Assembly (NCBI GenBank): GCA_002373165.1
Contig: DFJS01000079.1
Location: 1-64,000 of the forward strand
Source: Ruminococcus sp. UBA3665
GTDB lineage: Bacteria; Bacillota; Clostridia; Oscillospirales; Ruminococcaceae
DNA length: 64,000 nt
Reading direction: 5' to 3'
The first letter of the stretch is position 1. Every line of letters begins with the position of its first letter. The position numbers and the translations under genes are program-made. Shown here in pieces: positions 26,459 through 34,706 of this stretch. The notes under the pieces are model-generated. The model ran no database searches. It saw nothing but the letters and a program-made list of their open reading frames with translations, and was not told the origin of the DNA.

Positions 26459-26610
26459 GTCCGGAGAAGATGTGTCCGCAGAACGACGGGAAAAAGAACC
26501 GTTCCCCGGATTTGTCCGCAGGGCAATGGTCTGCGGAAAGAAGGACTGAAAACCTGGATTCTTCCAAAGACAAAAACAAGGCTGAATTGGTTCATCAGCC
26601 TTGTTTTTTT
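26459..26610 (+). ncRNA. Free-standing structured small RNA, family not recognised
   Basis: About 150 nt between a consensus promoter and a strong terminator, with the next gene on the opposite strand, so it is not a leader of a downstream gene. The octamer GTCCGCAG occurs twice (near 26475 and 26512), and both copies can pair with CTGCGGA near 26530: the second makes a local 7-bp hairpin, the first a longer one closed by GTCC/GGAC. GGGAA/TTCCC gives a third stem in between. This nested fold with a terminator tail would fit a 6S-like or other regulatory RNA. I could not match it to SRP RNA (no GGAAGGAAGCA-type loop), tmRNA or a known riboswitch. Confidence 0.7.
26576..26610. terminator. Terminator of the small RNA gene, also serving the opposite gene
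   Basis: ACAAGGCTGA / TCAGCCTTGT, a 10-bp stem with a 9-base loop, then seven T residues. It overlaps the stop of the convergent DUF4375 gene; on that strand it also ends in TTTTT. Confidence 0.92.
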
Positions 26611-27086
26611 AAATTTTCATCCAGATAGGCATAAAGCCGGGGCCATATATCAGAATCTGTATTCAGATACAGCTGATTTTCCAGCAATTCAATCTGTTCC
26701 GCGACTGATGCAGGGAGCGTATCAGCATGATTCAGAATTTCATACTCCTGCTGTACAGAATGCAGAAACTGTGTTCTCATGTAGGCAGGCGGCGCAAGAT
26801 GGCAGATTTCCGTCAGGATTCCGGCATCCTGAAAATCGCCGATCGCCTGAAAAGCCTGTATCACAGATGCGGCATACTGTCCGTAAGAATTTTCCAGAAA
26901 ACAGAATATGCCTTCCATTGCCAGTTCTGTATCAAATGCAATCAGAAATGCGGCATTCTGAATAAATTCTTCACTGCAAAGCCAGTCCTGAACAGGATGT
27001 TCAAATAATTCCAGAGCCAGTGCTTCGCAGAGCGATTCGCCTGTAAAGTCTTCCGGCCGGACTTCCTTACCGCCGAGCCACTTCAT
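26595..27086 (-). CDS. DUF4375 (DMP19-like) protein
   Basis: Acidic, mostly helical cytoplasmic protein of 163 residues. The central AFDTELAMEGIFCFLENSYGQYA resembles the NGGxxQFFxNSxGxY core of the DUF4375/DMP19 family, with the Gly-rich part changed. The biochemical role of the family is not established. ATG lies three bases after the upstream gene's stop, with GGTGGGAT as ribosome site, so it is translated together with the DUF4253 gene. Confidence 0.7.
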   Translation of the reverse strand: MKWLGGKEVRPEDFTGESLCEALALELFEHPVQDWLCSEEFIQNAAFLIAFDTELAMEGIFCFLENSYGQYAASVIQAFQAIGDFQDAGILTEICHLAPPAYMRTQFLHSVQQEYEILNHADTLPASVAEQIELLENQLYLNTDSDIWPRLYAYLDENLKKQG

Positions 27087-27089
27087 TGG

Positions 27090-27815
27090 TTAATCCCACC
27101 AGAACTGCCACACTTCGGAATTGACGAGCGTTTTTTTCAGCCAGGGGAGGGGAACGCCCTGATCAATCGTATCCTGACAGAAGGCATAATATTCTCTGCT
27201 GAATTCTTCAATTTTTTCTTCCGGAACGGGGGAAGGCAGAAGGATTTCAAGCGTATCATGAGAAATCACTGCCGGCACAGCCTGATACTGTTCATACCAG
27301 TATTTGCAGACGGCCGTCATTTCTTCCGGCGAGGGGCATTCATTCCAGCCGCCGAACGGCACATAAGCCGGAATTTCCCACGGATTTACAGTCGGGATTT
27401 CAAACAGAACAGCAGGTTCCATGATATTCCGTGAACTTTGATGAAGCGTAACAAAAAAATTCTGTCCGACATCGGCCATGCCTTCGGCCATTTCGTCGAA
27501 TTCTCCGTTATCTTCCTCATCGGGCTGACCGTATTCCGTGGCAGACTGCCAGCGGCAGTTCAGCACTTCTTTGCCGTCCGGAAGATTCTGCAAAGCCTGT
27601 TCCGGCTGATAATGCTCTTCTTCCGTAAGGCTGAGGCACTCTGCAAGAGTATCATCTATTTTGACGAGGACAGGCGTGAAGCCTTCTTTCTTACCTCTGG
27701 CGAATTCCTGACGATAGAATTCCGTAATTTTTTCATGTGTGAAATCCTGCTCCAGAATTCTGTACGGAAATTTCAGATAAGAAATCAAATTCTGTAAGAT
27801 TTCGTTCTGATTCAT
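27090..27815 (-). CDS. DUF4253 domain protein
   Basis: Cytoplasmic protein of 241 residues. The C-terminal ~110 residues carry the DUF4253 pattern: PAVISHDTLEILLPSPV, YYAFCQDTIDQG and a terminal WQFWWD, which I recall as a family hallmark. The N-terminal half is acidic with no recognised domain. Function unknown; members often occur near small SUKH- or DUF4375-like genes. The start at 27815 has AGGAGG. The stretch 27816-27903 holds its promoter region (TGCTATAAT on the minus strand near 27860) and little else. Confidence 0.75.
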   Translation of the reverse strand: MNQNEILQNLISYLKFPYRILEQDFTHEKITEFYRQEFARGKKEGFTPVLVKIDDTLAECLSLTEEEHYQPEQALQNLPDGKEVLNCRWQSATEYGQPDEEDNGEFDEMAEGMADVGQNFFVTLHQSSRNIMEPAVLFEIPTVNPWEIPAYVPFGGWNECPSPEEMTAVCKYWYEQYQAVPAVISHDTLEILLPSPVPEEKIEEFSREYYAFCQDTIDQGVPLPWLKKTLVNSEVWQFWWD

Positions 27816-27903
27816 GATGAATAACCTCCTGAAAATTATATAAAATCTATATCATGAGATTATTATAGCATATCAGATGTTCAAAAAATGCATAACTGGA
27901 AAA

Positions 27904-29163
27904 TTATTCTGATTCTGACAGAATTTTTTTCCGGTAGGCCAGCGCGGCCTGTTCGGTTCTGTTATCGCCGAACTGATAATATACATGATTCTGAATTGCA
28001 TCCGGCAGATACTGCTGTCTGATATAATGATTTTTATAATCATGCGGATATAAATAATGCTGACCCTGGATTTCTGCGCCTTCGCCGTCGAAATGCTGAT
28101 TCTGCAAATGCCGCGGAAAATCCAGTGCACCGTACTGTTCCAGATCGGCAAGCGCGGCATCCATTGCCAGATAAGCACTGTTCGATTTCGGGGCTGTTGC
28201 AAGCAGAACAACGGCTTCTGCAATCGGAATGCGTGCTTCCGGAAGTCCCAGCTGTAATGCATTATCCACACAGGCTTTGACAATCGGCACAGCAGCCGGA
28301 TACGCAAGGCCGATATCTTCCGAGACGATTACCAGTAATCTTCTTGTAAGAGAAATCAGATCTCCGGCCTGAATCAGTCTGGCCGCATAATGCAGAGCCG
28401 CATTTTCATCACTGCCCCGGATGGATTTCTGCAAAGCGGATAGAATATCATAATGCGAATCGCCGTCGCGGTCGTATTTCATATTGCTTTTCTGGGTCAG
28501 AAGCCGGGCATCTTCCAGCGAAACATAAAAATAGCCTTCTCCGGTATCATCTGCGGAAAGGGCGCACAGTTCGACAGCATTCATGGCCTTGCGGACATCG
28601 CCGCCGCTTCCCTGGGCAATATGAGAGATCACGCCTTCTTCCAGTGCAAGATTTTTGTCATTGATTTTCCGGAAAGCCCGCTGGACTGCCTTTTCCATTT
28701 CGGAGACTTCCACGGGCTTGAATTCAAATACCGTACAGCGGCTGATGACGGCATTGTACACGGCAAAATAGGGATTTTCTGTAGTAGAAGCAATCAGAGT
28801 AATATCGCCGTTTTCGATATAAGATAATAAGCTTTGCTGCTGTTTTTTGTTCAGGTACTGGATTTCATCCAGATATAATAAAATTCCGTTGGCACCTGCA
28901 AAAGTTCCTACTTCGGAAAAAACAGATTTCATATCTGAAACGCCTGCCTGTGTGCCGTTGAGGATATGCAGGGTCATATTGGTTTGTTCTGCGATAATCC
29001 GGGCGACAGTTGTTTTTCCGATGCCGGAAGAGCCATAGAAAATCATATTCGGAATCCGGCCGCTTTCGATGATTTTTCTCAGCGGCTTTCCGGGTGCAAG
29101 CAGGTGACTTTGTCCGACAACATCATCCAGTGTTCTGGGGCGGATTTGTTCCGCTAACGGCAT
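27904..29163 (-). CDS. rarA: Replication-associated recombination protein A (AAA+ ATPase)
   Basis: Clamp-loader-like AAA+ protein (MgsA/RarA) of 419 residues acting at stalled forks. The N-terminal MPLAEQIRPRTLDDVVGQSHLL is characteristic. Walker A reads GSSGIGKTT instead of the usual GPPGTGKTT, Walker B is LYLDEIQYL, and sensor 1 is STTENP. The C-terminal part is the tetramerisation region with YPHDY and AxxxR-type motifs. The start has AAGGAG and follows a 315-residue membrane protein gene by 6 bases. Confidence 0.93.
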   Translation of the reverse strand: MPLAEQIRPRTLDDVVGQSHLLAPGKPLRKIIESGRIPNMIFYGSSGIGKTTVARIIAEQTNMTLHILNGTQAGVSDMKSVFSEVGTFAGANGILLYLDEIQYLNKKQQQSLLSYIENGDITLIASTTENPYFAVYNAVISRCTVFEFKPVEVSEMEKAVQRAFRKINDKNLALEEGVISHIAQGSGGDVRKAMNAVELCALSADDTGEGYFYVSLEDARLLTQKSNMKYDRDGDSHYDILSALQKSIRGSDENAALHYAARLIQAGDLISLTRRLLVIVSEDIGLAYPAAVPIVKACVDNALQLGLPEARIPIAEAVVLLATAPKSNSAYLAMDAALADLEQYGALDFPRHLQNQHFDGEGAEIQGQHYLYPHDYKNHYIRQQYLPDAIQNHVYYQFGDNRTEQAALAYRKKILSESE

Positions 29164-29169
29164 GAAATA

Positions 29170-30117
29170 TCACTCCTTTTTGTTTTCTTCAATCTGTTTC
29201 TGATATTTTGCAAGCATCTGCAAGAGTTCTTCTTTGGAGGAAGATTCTGATTTTTCAGTTTTGTAATGCAGTCCGGAATAATTGAAAGTTCCGTGCAGAG
29301 ACTGATAAAATTCCAGATATTCCCGGAGTTTCCGGCTGTTATAATATCCGCCCAGATAATCGCCCTGCTGTCCGCTGAGAAGATACTGGGGAAATCCCAG
29401 TCCGATGCGGATTTCCTGTCCGTAAACGGAAAGAATAATCTGTTCTTCCGGCGAACGCAGTCCGCTTTTTAACTGAAAGCTTTCGATTTCCGAGGCATGA
29501 AAGAAAATTTCCGGGCAGGTCAGCGACTGGTAAGAAAACCGGTTTGTACTGCCGTCGAATGTTAATTTCCATCGGGAAGCGTACCATAACAGAAATGCCG
29601 CCGCCGCAAAGGCCAGAATCGAAAAGCAGACAAAGGCATCATACATCACAGAAAAACCAAAAATAATCAGAACTGCAATCAGCAGAAACAATTCCAGAGA
29701 ATACAGTCTGACCGTGCCGTGCATATACTGTATTGCTTCCAGTTTGAATTTTTTATCCAGATCCGGATTATCCACAGTCAGCAGGTGAAGAGTATTTTTT
29801 TCCTGTTTCTTTTTTGGGGAGGAATGCTCCTGAAAAACGGCCTTGAATTTCCGTTCTGTTTCGGAATCCAGTTCTTTTTTTGGAGCCGGAACGGAAACGG
29901 GTTCCGGAAGAGGAGTTTTTTCTGGTTCGGGAGAAATCTTTTCCGGTTCTGGTTCTGATTTGAATTCCGGAAAGTCGGCTTTGGGAAAGTCATTGACAGT
30001 CGTTTCCGGAAAATCTGATTTTTTATCTTTTTCGGGCAGCGGAATATCCCACGACTGCAAAAGAGCCTGTAATGTTTCAGAATCATCCTGCGGATTCTTT
30101 TTCTTTCTCAATGCCAT
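29170..30117 (-). CDS. Two-helix membrane protein with long Pro/Glu-rich N-terminal region
   Basis: Protein of 315 residues with no recognised family. Residues 1-115 are charged and Pro/Glu/Lys-rich (repeats of FPEF/FPKADFPE and PEPEK), probably disordered. Two adjacent membrane helices lie at ~140-185. A ~100-residue beta-rich cytoplasmic part and a Lys/Glu-rich tail follow. The helical hairpin followed by a beta domain resembles bacterial PH-like membrane proteins, as does the gene upstream, which it overlaps by 10 bases. The start has GGAGG. It is probably co-transcribed with rarA. Confidence 0.65.
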   Translation of the reverse strand: MALRKKKNPQDDSETLQALLQSWDIPLPEKDKKSDFPETTVNDFPKADFPEFKSEPEPEKISPEPEKTPLPEPVSVPAPKKELDSETERKFKAVFQEHSSPKKKQEKNTLHLLTVDNPDLDKKFKLEAIQYMHGTVRLYSLELFLLIAVLIIFGFSVMYDAFVCFSILAFAAAAFLLWYASRWKLTFDGSTNRFSYQSLTCPEIFFHASEIESFQLKSGLRSPEEQIILSVYGQEIRIGLGFPQYLLSGQQGDYLGGYYNSRKLREYLEFYQSLHGTFNYSGLHYKTEKSESSSKEELLQMLAKYQKQIEENKKE

Positions 30118-30512
30118 TTTGAATACTCCTCCTGAATGATAATATCATGGGCTTGTAAAAAAATTTTCAGATATTTCAAATTATAGGCAAATTTTGGAAC
30201 ATCCCGGATAACTGTTCTGTCCGGCAGAACAAAAAACAGTCTGATGTTGCCTTTCGGATAATACTTTTCACGGACTTCCAGAATATTATCAACAGGAATC
30301 CAATGCTGTTCCAGGAAAATTTCTTCTGTATCAGTATCGAAAATCAGACAATTTTTCCATTCCCGGATGATGACAACAATCATAAATACTATCATGGGCG
30401 AATAAAACAATACCGGAAACAGGCTGTGTTCTTTCAGCGCAAATATGACTGAAAAAACAGTGACTATGACAAGCATCAGGGCATATTCCAGGGCGAACAC
30501 ACGGATTTTCAT
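30108..30512 (-). CDS. Small two-helix membrane protein, PH-like
   Basis: Protein of 134 residues. Two membrane helices (~8-50) are followed by a short beta-rich domain (NCLIFDTDTEEIFLEQHW, WIPVDNILEVREKY, GNIRLFFVLPDRTV). The layout is that of small bacterial membrane PH-like proteins, with low certainty. The start at 30512 has AGAGGTGA. It is the first gene of a unit with the 315-residue protein and rarA, and may work with its overlapping neighbour. Confidence 0.6.
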   Translation of the reverse strand: MKIRVFALEYALMLVIVTVFSVIFALKEHSLFPVLFYSPMIVFMIVVIIREWKNCLIFDTDTEEIFLEQHWIPVDNILEVREKYYPKGNIRLFFVLPDRTVIRDVPKFAYNLKYLKIFLQAHDIIIQEEYSKWH

Positions 30513-30530
30513 GAGAAATTCACCTCTAAA

Positions 30531-30557
30531 AATAAAAGGCGAACTAAGTCCGCCTGT
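30531..30557 (-). terminator. Terminator of the glyA unit
   Basis: On the minus strand GGCGGAC-TTA-GTTCGCC (with G-U pairs) runs into TTTTATTTTT. Confidence 0.75.
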
Positions 30558-30558
30558 T

Positions 30559-31112
30559 TCAGTGATCAGGATAACACTTAAAAAATTCCTCTTTCAGCAT
30601 GGCATAAAAACAGTAATCGCTGAAAAGCGGCGTTCCGTCCGGAGCGGTCTAGAATGCCGCGCTCTGGATAAATACGCCTTCGCGCCGGAAACCTAATTTT
30701 TCGAGCAGACGGCAGAAACGGGTATTCCGGATATCGGCTTCGGCGATAATCCGCCGGGCGGAAAGTTCTGTGAAAGCATACTGCATCAGAGCCTTTGCTG
30801 ATTCGGAAGCATAGCCTTTTCCCCAGTAATTCCGGTTGAATGTATAGCCGAGTTCGTAAGAATCAAAAAAATCCTGATTTTTCAGATACAACTTGCCGAT
30901 TACTTTTCCGGATGCTTTCAGTTCGACAGCATAGAACGCCGGATTATGGGCAATCATGGCAGCTTCTGCAACAGCCTGTTCACGGGTCAGACATCATAAG
31001 GTTCATAATAGACCGTTTCCGGGTCGGTCAGCATCTCGGCAAAATCACTGCCGTCCATCGGCGTGAACCGACGGACAAGCAGTCTTTCCGTATAAATTTC
31101 AAAATCACTCAT
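30559..31112 (-). pseudogene. GNAT acetyltransferase gene with frameshift and stop
   Basis: Remains of a RimJ/RimL-type N-acetyltransferase. ATG at 31112 overlaps the glyA stop (ATGAGTGA) and encodes MSDFEIYTERLLVRRFTPMD through YEPYDV, then hits TGA. Losing one base there explains the break: the next frame continues LTREQAVAEAAMIAHNP and then the acetyl-CoA motif YWGKGYASES. A second lesion is an in-frame TAG after FIQSAAF (30649-30651), where the same frame continues TAPDGTPLFSDYCFYAML to a TGA at 30559, the usual C-terminus of such enzymes. Two independent lesions indicate decay, not error. The central 102-residue open stretch alone lacks the N-terminal strand and is unlikely to be active. 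Confidence 0.85.
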
Positions 31113-32361
31113 ATAACGGGAACTTGTTGCAGATTTCTGTCACACCTGCGCGGATTTCATCTGCCTTGTTTTCAAAATCAACAGCACAGAGATAGATATA
31201 TTCTGCAATTTTATCCATTTCTTCCGTGCCAAGGCCTCTTGTTGTCACTGCCGGCGTACCGATTCTGATGCCGCTGGTGACGAATTTCTTTTCCGGGTCT
31301 TTGTGAATGGCATTTTTATTGACTGTGATATAGACTTCGTCCAGACGATGTTCCAGTTCTTTGCCCGTAATATGGAACGGACGGAGGTCTACCAGCATCA
31401 GATGATTGTCCGTGCCGCCGGAAACAAGATTGAATCCGCGTTTCAGAAGACCTTCTGCCAAAGCCTTGGCATTTTCAACAATTTTTTGCTGATATGCTTT
31501 GAATTCAGGCTTGAGAGCTTCGCCGAAGCATACGGCTTTTGCGGCAATGACATGCATCAGAGGGCCGCCCTGTGTGCCGGGGAATACGGCAGAATTGATT
31601 TTCTTGGCCAGAGCTTCATCATTTGTCAGAATCAGTCCGCCGCGGGGGCCTCTGAGAGTCTTGTGTGTTGTAGTAGTAGTAATATCGGCATAGGGAACAG
31701 GGGATTCATGAACACCTGCGGCAACCAGTCCGGCAATGTGTGCCATATCCACCATCAGCAGTGCGCCGACAGATTTGGCAATTTCAGATAATCTCTTGAA
31801 ATCAATTGCTCTGGGATAAGCAGAAGCTCCGGCAACAATCAGTTTCGGCTTGTGTTCTTCGGCGAGTTTCTGAACCGTGTCATAGTTAATAGTTTCTGTT
31901 TCGTCATCCAGTCCGTAAGAGACGAAATTAAAATATTTGCCGGAAATATTGACAGGGGAACCGTGTGTCAGATGGCCGCCGTCATCCAGACTCATGCCGA
32001 GTACAGTATCGCCCGGCTGAAGAACTGCAACATAAACGGCAGTATTGGCCTGTGCGCCGGAATGGGGCTGTACGTTCGCGAACTTTGCGCCGAACAGCTT
32101 GCAGGCTCTGTCGATGGCAATCTGTTCCACGATATCAACGCATTCACAGCCGCCGTAATAACGTTTGCCGGGGTAGCCTTCGGCATATTTGTTAGTCAGA
32201 ACGCTGCCCATAGCGGCCATCACTGCCGGAGAAACGATGTTTTCGCTGGCGATGAGTTCAAGATTTCTTCTCTGGCGAGCAAGTTCTTTCTGCATACCTG
32301 CGCCGACTTCGGGGTCAACGCTTTCTACATAGCCGATCGTGTCAAGTAAATCTTTGTACAT
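31105..32361 (-). CDS. glyA: Serine hydroxymethyltransferase
   Basis: PLP enzyme of 418 residues interconverting serine and glycine while charging tetrahydrofolate. Family landmarks: SENIVSPAVM near residue 40, KYAEGYPGKRYYGG, HLTHGSP, the DMAHIAGLVA segment with the PLP-contacting Asp-His, and the Schiff-base lysine in THKTLRGPRGG. Full length and intact. It is the first gene of a unit that once included the acetyltransferase. No glycine or folate riboswitch is visible in the 153-bp upstream gap, but an inverted repeat overlaps the promoter. Confidence 0.97.
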   Translation of the reverse strand: MYKDLLDTIGYVESVDPEVGAGMQKELARQRRNLELIASENIVSPAVMAAMGSVLTNKYAEGYPGKRYYGGCECVDIVEQIAIDRACKLFGAKFANVQPHSGAQANTAVYVAVLQPGDTVLGMSLDDGGHLTHGSPVNISGKYFNFVSYGLDDETETINYDTVQKLAEEHKPKLIVAGASAYPRAIDFKRLSEIAKSVGALLMVDMAHIAGLVAAGVHESPVPYADITTTTTHKTLRGPRGGLILTNDEALAKKINSAVFPGTQGGPLMHVIAAKAVCFGEALKPEFKAYQQKIVENAKALAEGLLKRGFNLVSGGTDNHLMLVDLRPFHITGKELEHRLDEVYITVNKNAIHKDPEKKFVTSGIRIGTPAVTTRGLGTEEMDKIAEYIYLCAVDFENKADEIRAGVTEICNKFPLYE

Positions 32362-32415
32362 GGGGATAACTCTCCTTTTGAAAAATTATTTTTTGCTTGA
32401 AAAGCATTACTTTTA

Positions 32416-32444
32416 TTATACAGGATTCTGCCGGAAATTGCAAT
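32416..32444 (-). promoter_or_regulatory. glyA promoter
   Basis: Minus-strand TTGCAA (32439-32444), 17 bases, TATAAT (32416-32421). One arm of the inverted repeat at 32429-32504 lies inside the spacer. Confidence 0.7.
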
Positions 32445-32504
32445 AGTTTTATGAAAAAGTATTGAAATATTTTACAATTTCCGGGATATAATCATTTCCG
32501 GCAG
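32429..32504. repeat. Long-range inverted repeat over the glyA promoter
   Basis: CTGCCGGAAAT (32429-32439) and its exact complement ATTTCCGGCAG (32494-32504), separated by 54 bases. Just outside the arms the match extends to GATTCTGCC versus GAATCTGCC. It could be a pair of regulator sites or a remnant hairpin. Confidence 0.5.
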
Positions 32505-32514
32505 ATTCTTTATA

Positions 32515-33189
32515 TTATTCCAGCTCGTTAATCTGGTCGTAGATATCCTGCATTCTCAGGTCTGTTTCTGCAATGATTTCGGCGCAGTTCTGGAGTTCTT
32601 TTTTAATAGCTTCTGAAACAACAGATTTTGTCTTATAATGCAGCTGATGTTCCAGACTTGCCCAGAAATCCATGGCAATAGTTCTGATCTGGATTTCTAC
32701 CGGAACTTCTTTTTTCTGGGTTGCCAGATAGACAGGAACCATCACAATCACATGCAGACTGCGGTAGCCGCTGGGCTTGGGATTTTTGATATAATCTTTG
32801 ATTTTGACAATTTTATATTCTCTCTGCATATTCAGCAGTTCGGCAATGGCATAGATATCATCAATATAATAACAGACAACGCGCACACCGGCAATATCCA
32901 TCAGATTTTTCTGTGCAGCTTTGGCCGAAAGTTCCAGTCCTTTTTTCTGGAGTTTGCCGACAATGCTCTGCGGCGACTTGATGCGGCTTTCGACGCTGTG
33001 AATCGGATTGCGCTTGAATTTGACACTGAATTCAGAATCATAAATACTCAGCTGGGTTTTGACCAGTTCCGCAGCAGAGGTATACAGATGTTCCAGTTCT
33101 ATAAACTCATGAAAAGCACTGATCAGTTCTTTCTGCTGTGCAGGGGTAATCTGCATGACAGTATCCAGCATGAATTGTTCTTCATCCAT
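32515..33189 (-). CDS. relQ: Small alarmone synthetase (RelA/SpoT domain)
   Basis: Single-domain GTP pyrophosphokinase of 224 residues making (p)ppGpp without a hydrolase or regulatory half. ATG at 33189 follows GAGGTG; the longer GTG start is less likely. The synthetase core shows HSVESRIKSPQSIVGKL, DIAGVRVVCYYIDD, NPKPSGYRSLH (G-loop and Tyr stacking on the guanine) and EIQIRTIAMDFWASLEH with the catalytic Glu. Length and motifs match the RelQ/YjbM group, which adjusts growth under cell-wall or nutrient stress. Confidence 0.93.
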   Translation of the reverse strand: MDEEQFMLDTVMQITPAQQKELISAFHEFIELEHLYTSAAELVKTQLSIYDSEFSVKFKRNPIHSVESRIKSPQSIVGKLQKKGLELSAKAAQKNLMDIAGVRVVCYYIDDIYAIAELLNMQREYKIVKIKDYIKNPKPSGYRSLHVIVMVPVYLATQKKEVPVEIQIRTIAMDFWASLEHQLHYKTKSVVSEAIKKELQNCAEIIAETDLRMQDIYDQINELE

Positions 33190-33225
33190 AAAAAGCACCT
33201 CGTTTCAAGTTTTGACTATGAGTCT

Positions 33226-33254
33226 ATTATAGCATATTTGTACAAAAAAATCAA
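33226..33254 (-). promoter_or_regulatory. relQ promoter
   Basis: Minus-strand TTGATT (33249-33254), 17-base spacer ending TGC, TATAAT (33226-33231). Confidence 0.75.
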
Positions 33255-33289
33255 GAGAATTTCGATATATTTCACATAGCTTTCAAACA

Positions 33290-33316
33290 AAAGGCCGGAG
33301 AAACATCTCCGGCCGA
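33290..33316 (-). terminator. Terminator after the CmpB-like gene
   Basis: GGCCGGAGA-AACA-TCTCCGGCC, a perfect 9-bp stem; on the minus strand it is followed by TTTTGTTTG. Confidence 0.85.
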
Positions 33317-33323
33317 AATTTGT

Positions 33324-34049
33324 TTATAATTTTTTGAAACGCTGTAAGTTTTCCATCAGATTTTCTTTCTGCTGTTCCTGCTTCATGCACAGCGTGCGGT
33401 TTTTGTCCAGAATCACTTCCTGCATATCAGATAAATCTTCCAGAAGCCATTCCGGGCAGCATCTCTGCATCGCATAGGATAAGCTTCTGAATTCCCTGTT
33501 CAGGGAAGCGTGCCAGCGGATATAGAATCTGTAAAGAATTTTATTCGCCCGGCGGAATGCCAGTGCCGAAAGCAGAATGTCCAGTGCCAGAATGACGGCA
33601 AGACTGACGGCAATCAGCCGCAGCAGAGTTGGGTTGGTTTTATGGAACATTGCCATAACAGAAGGTTCGATAAATTTGCTGATGGTGGTGCAGGCTGTGC
33701 CGAAAAATAAGAACCCCAGCAGACAGATTCTGCCCTGAATCTGAAAGGCCATGCCTGTATAATCCCATAGTTTCATGCTGAATAAATTTTCCAGCACACA
33801 GGCGGCGGTATACTCAACAGCAATGCACAAAACCGCCGAAAAGAAAAATAATTTGACAGGATTCTGGATATATAGTCCCAGAAGTATCCCGAAACATGCG
33901 CCGCCGCCGTATACAGGGCAGTAAGGCCCCAGCAGCGAACCGCGGTTCAGAAAACAGCCGCTCTCCCATAAGGAACAGATTGTCGTCTCAAAAACCCACC
34001 CGGCAAAACTGAACAGCATGAAATTAAGAAATAAATACTCCAGTGTCAT
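33324..34049 (-). CDS. Putative ABC-transporter type IV permease (CmpB-like)
   Basis: Membrane protein of 241 residues with five or six hydrophobic segments. The N-terminal half matches the PF06541 (CmpB) pattern: FAGWVFETTICSLWESGCFLNRGSLLGPYCPVYGGG, then YTAACVLENLFSMKLWDY. The C-terminal ~70 residues are a soluble charged helix. Despite the family name, transport has not been shown and no ATPase is nearby. Its ATG overlaps the stop of the HD-domain gene (ATGA), so the two are coupled. Confidence 0.8.
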   Translation of the reverse strand: MTLEYLFLNFMLFSFAGWVFETTICSLWESGCFLNRGSLLGPYCPVYGGGACFGILLGLYIQNPVKLFFFSAVLCIAVEYTAACVLENLFSMKLWDYTGMAFQIQGRICLLGFLFFGTACTTISKFIEPSVMAMFHKTNPTLLRLIAVSLAVILALDILLSALAFRRANKILYRFYIRWHASLNREFRSLSYAMQRCCPEWLLEDLSDMQEVILDKNRTLCMKQEQQKENLMENLQRFKKL

Positions 34050-34543
34050 TTTCTAACCCACACCTTTCCGAATGTTTCCGTCATAGCACACAGCTTGTCG
34101 GCCAGGCAGACCATCCAGGCTTCTTTGCTTTTCGGCGGCAGTACCGTCAGCGGAAACATGTGATGTAAAATAATATCTTCTTCTTTGACAGTCAGCTGAT
34201 AATCCCTTTTGGCATTATGCAGTGCCAGCGTAGGATGATATACTGCATGTGCAGGATGACAGGTTTTCCGGTTATGCCAGTCGTACAGAAAATAATCATG
34301 CAGAAGCGAACCGCGGATTAATTCATCCCAGTCGGCCTCAATGCCCATCTGACGAAATAACATGCAGCTGACATAGGCTACATTGGCACAGTGTTCAAAA
34401 ACAGAACAGTCGCCGTGCTGACTGAATGTTTTGGTAATGTCAATTCTTCCGGATTGCTCCAGTTTTTTGGCCTGACGGCAGATTGCCTTGCGCACTTCTG
34501 TCCGGATATCGCAGCGTGCAGATCTGGTCATAGTCTGTTTCAT
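34046..34543 (-). CDS. HD-domain hydrolase
   Basis: Protein of 165 residues from ATG 34543 (AAAGGATGG upstream); the longer frame to 34741 crosses the promoter region. It contains HD-type metal ligands: HCANVAYVS, the LLHDYFLYDWH pair, and DIILHHMFP further on, ending with CLADKLCAMTETFG. The pattern is that of small HD phosphohydrolases seen next to CmpB-like genes in Clostridia. Substrate unknown. Confidence 0.8.
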   Translation of the reverse strand: MKQTMTRSARCDIRTEVRKAICRQAKKLEQSGRIDITKTFSQHGDCSVFEHCANVAYVSCMLFRQMGIEADWDELIRGSLLHDYFLYDWHNRKTCHPAHAVYHPTLALHNAKRDYQLTVKEEDIILHHMFPLTVLPPKSKEAWMVCLADKLCAMTETFGKVWVRK

Positions 34544-34706
34544 AAAAAATCCATCCTTTCCCTTGGTGCAGTCTGCGTTATATTGCAGAAAGACTTGACT
34601 TTTCCCCATATGAGTATTATAATATAAATGACAGAATAAATCAATTGCCAATATGCAATAATATGATGAATATTCATCATTTCTTAAGAAAGTGAGTAAT
34701 AATATC

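Noticed and set aside
26459..26580. Signal-recognition-particle RNA
   Set aside because: It lacks the GGAAGGAAGC-type apical loop and the size/fold of small or large SRP RNA.
32362..32514. Glycine or tetrahydrofolate riboswitch before glyA
   Set aside because: The promoter leaves a leader of only ~50 bases, too short, with no conserved aptamer core.
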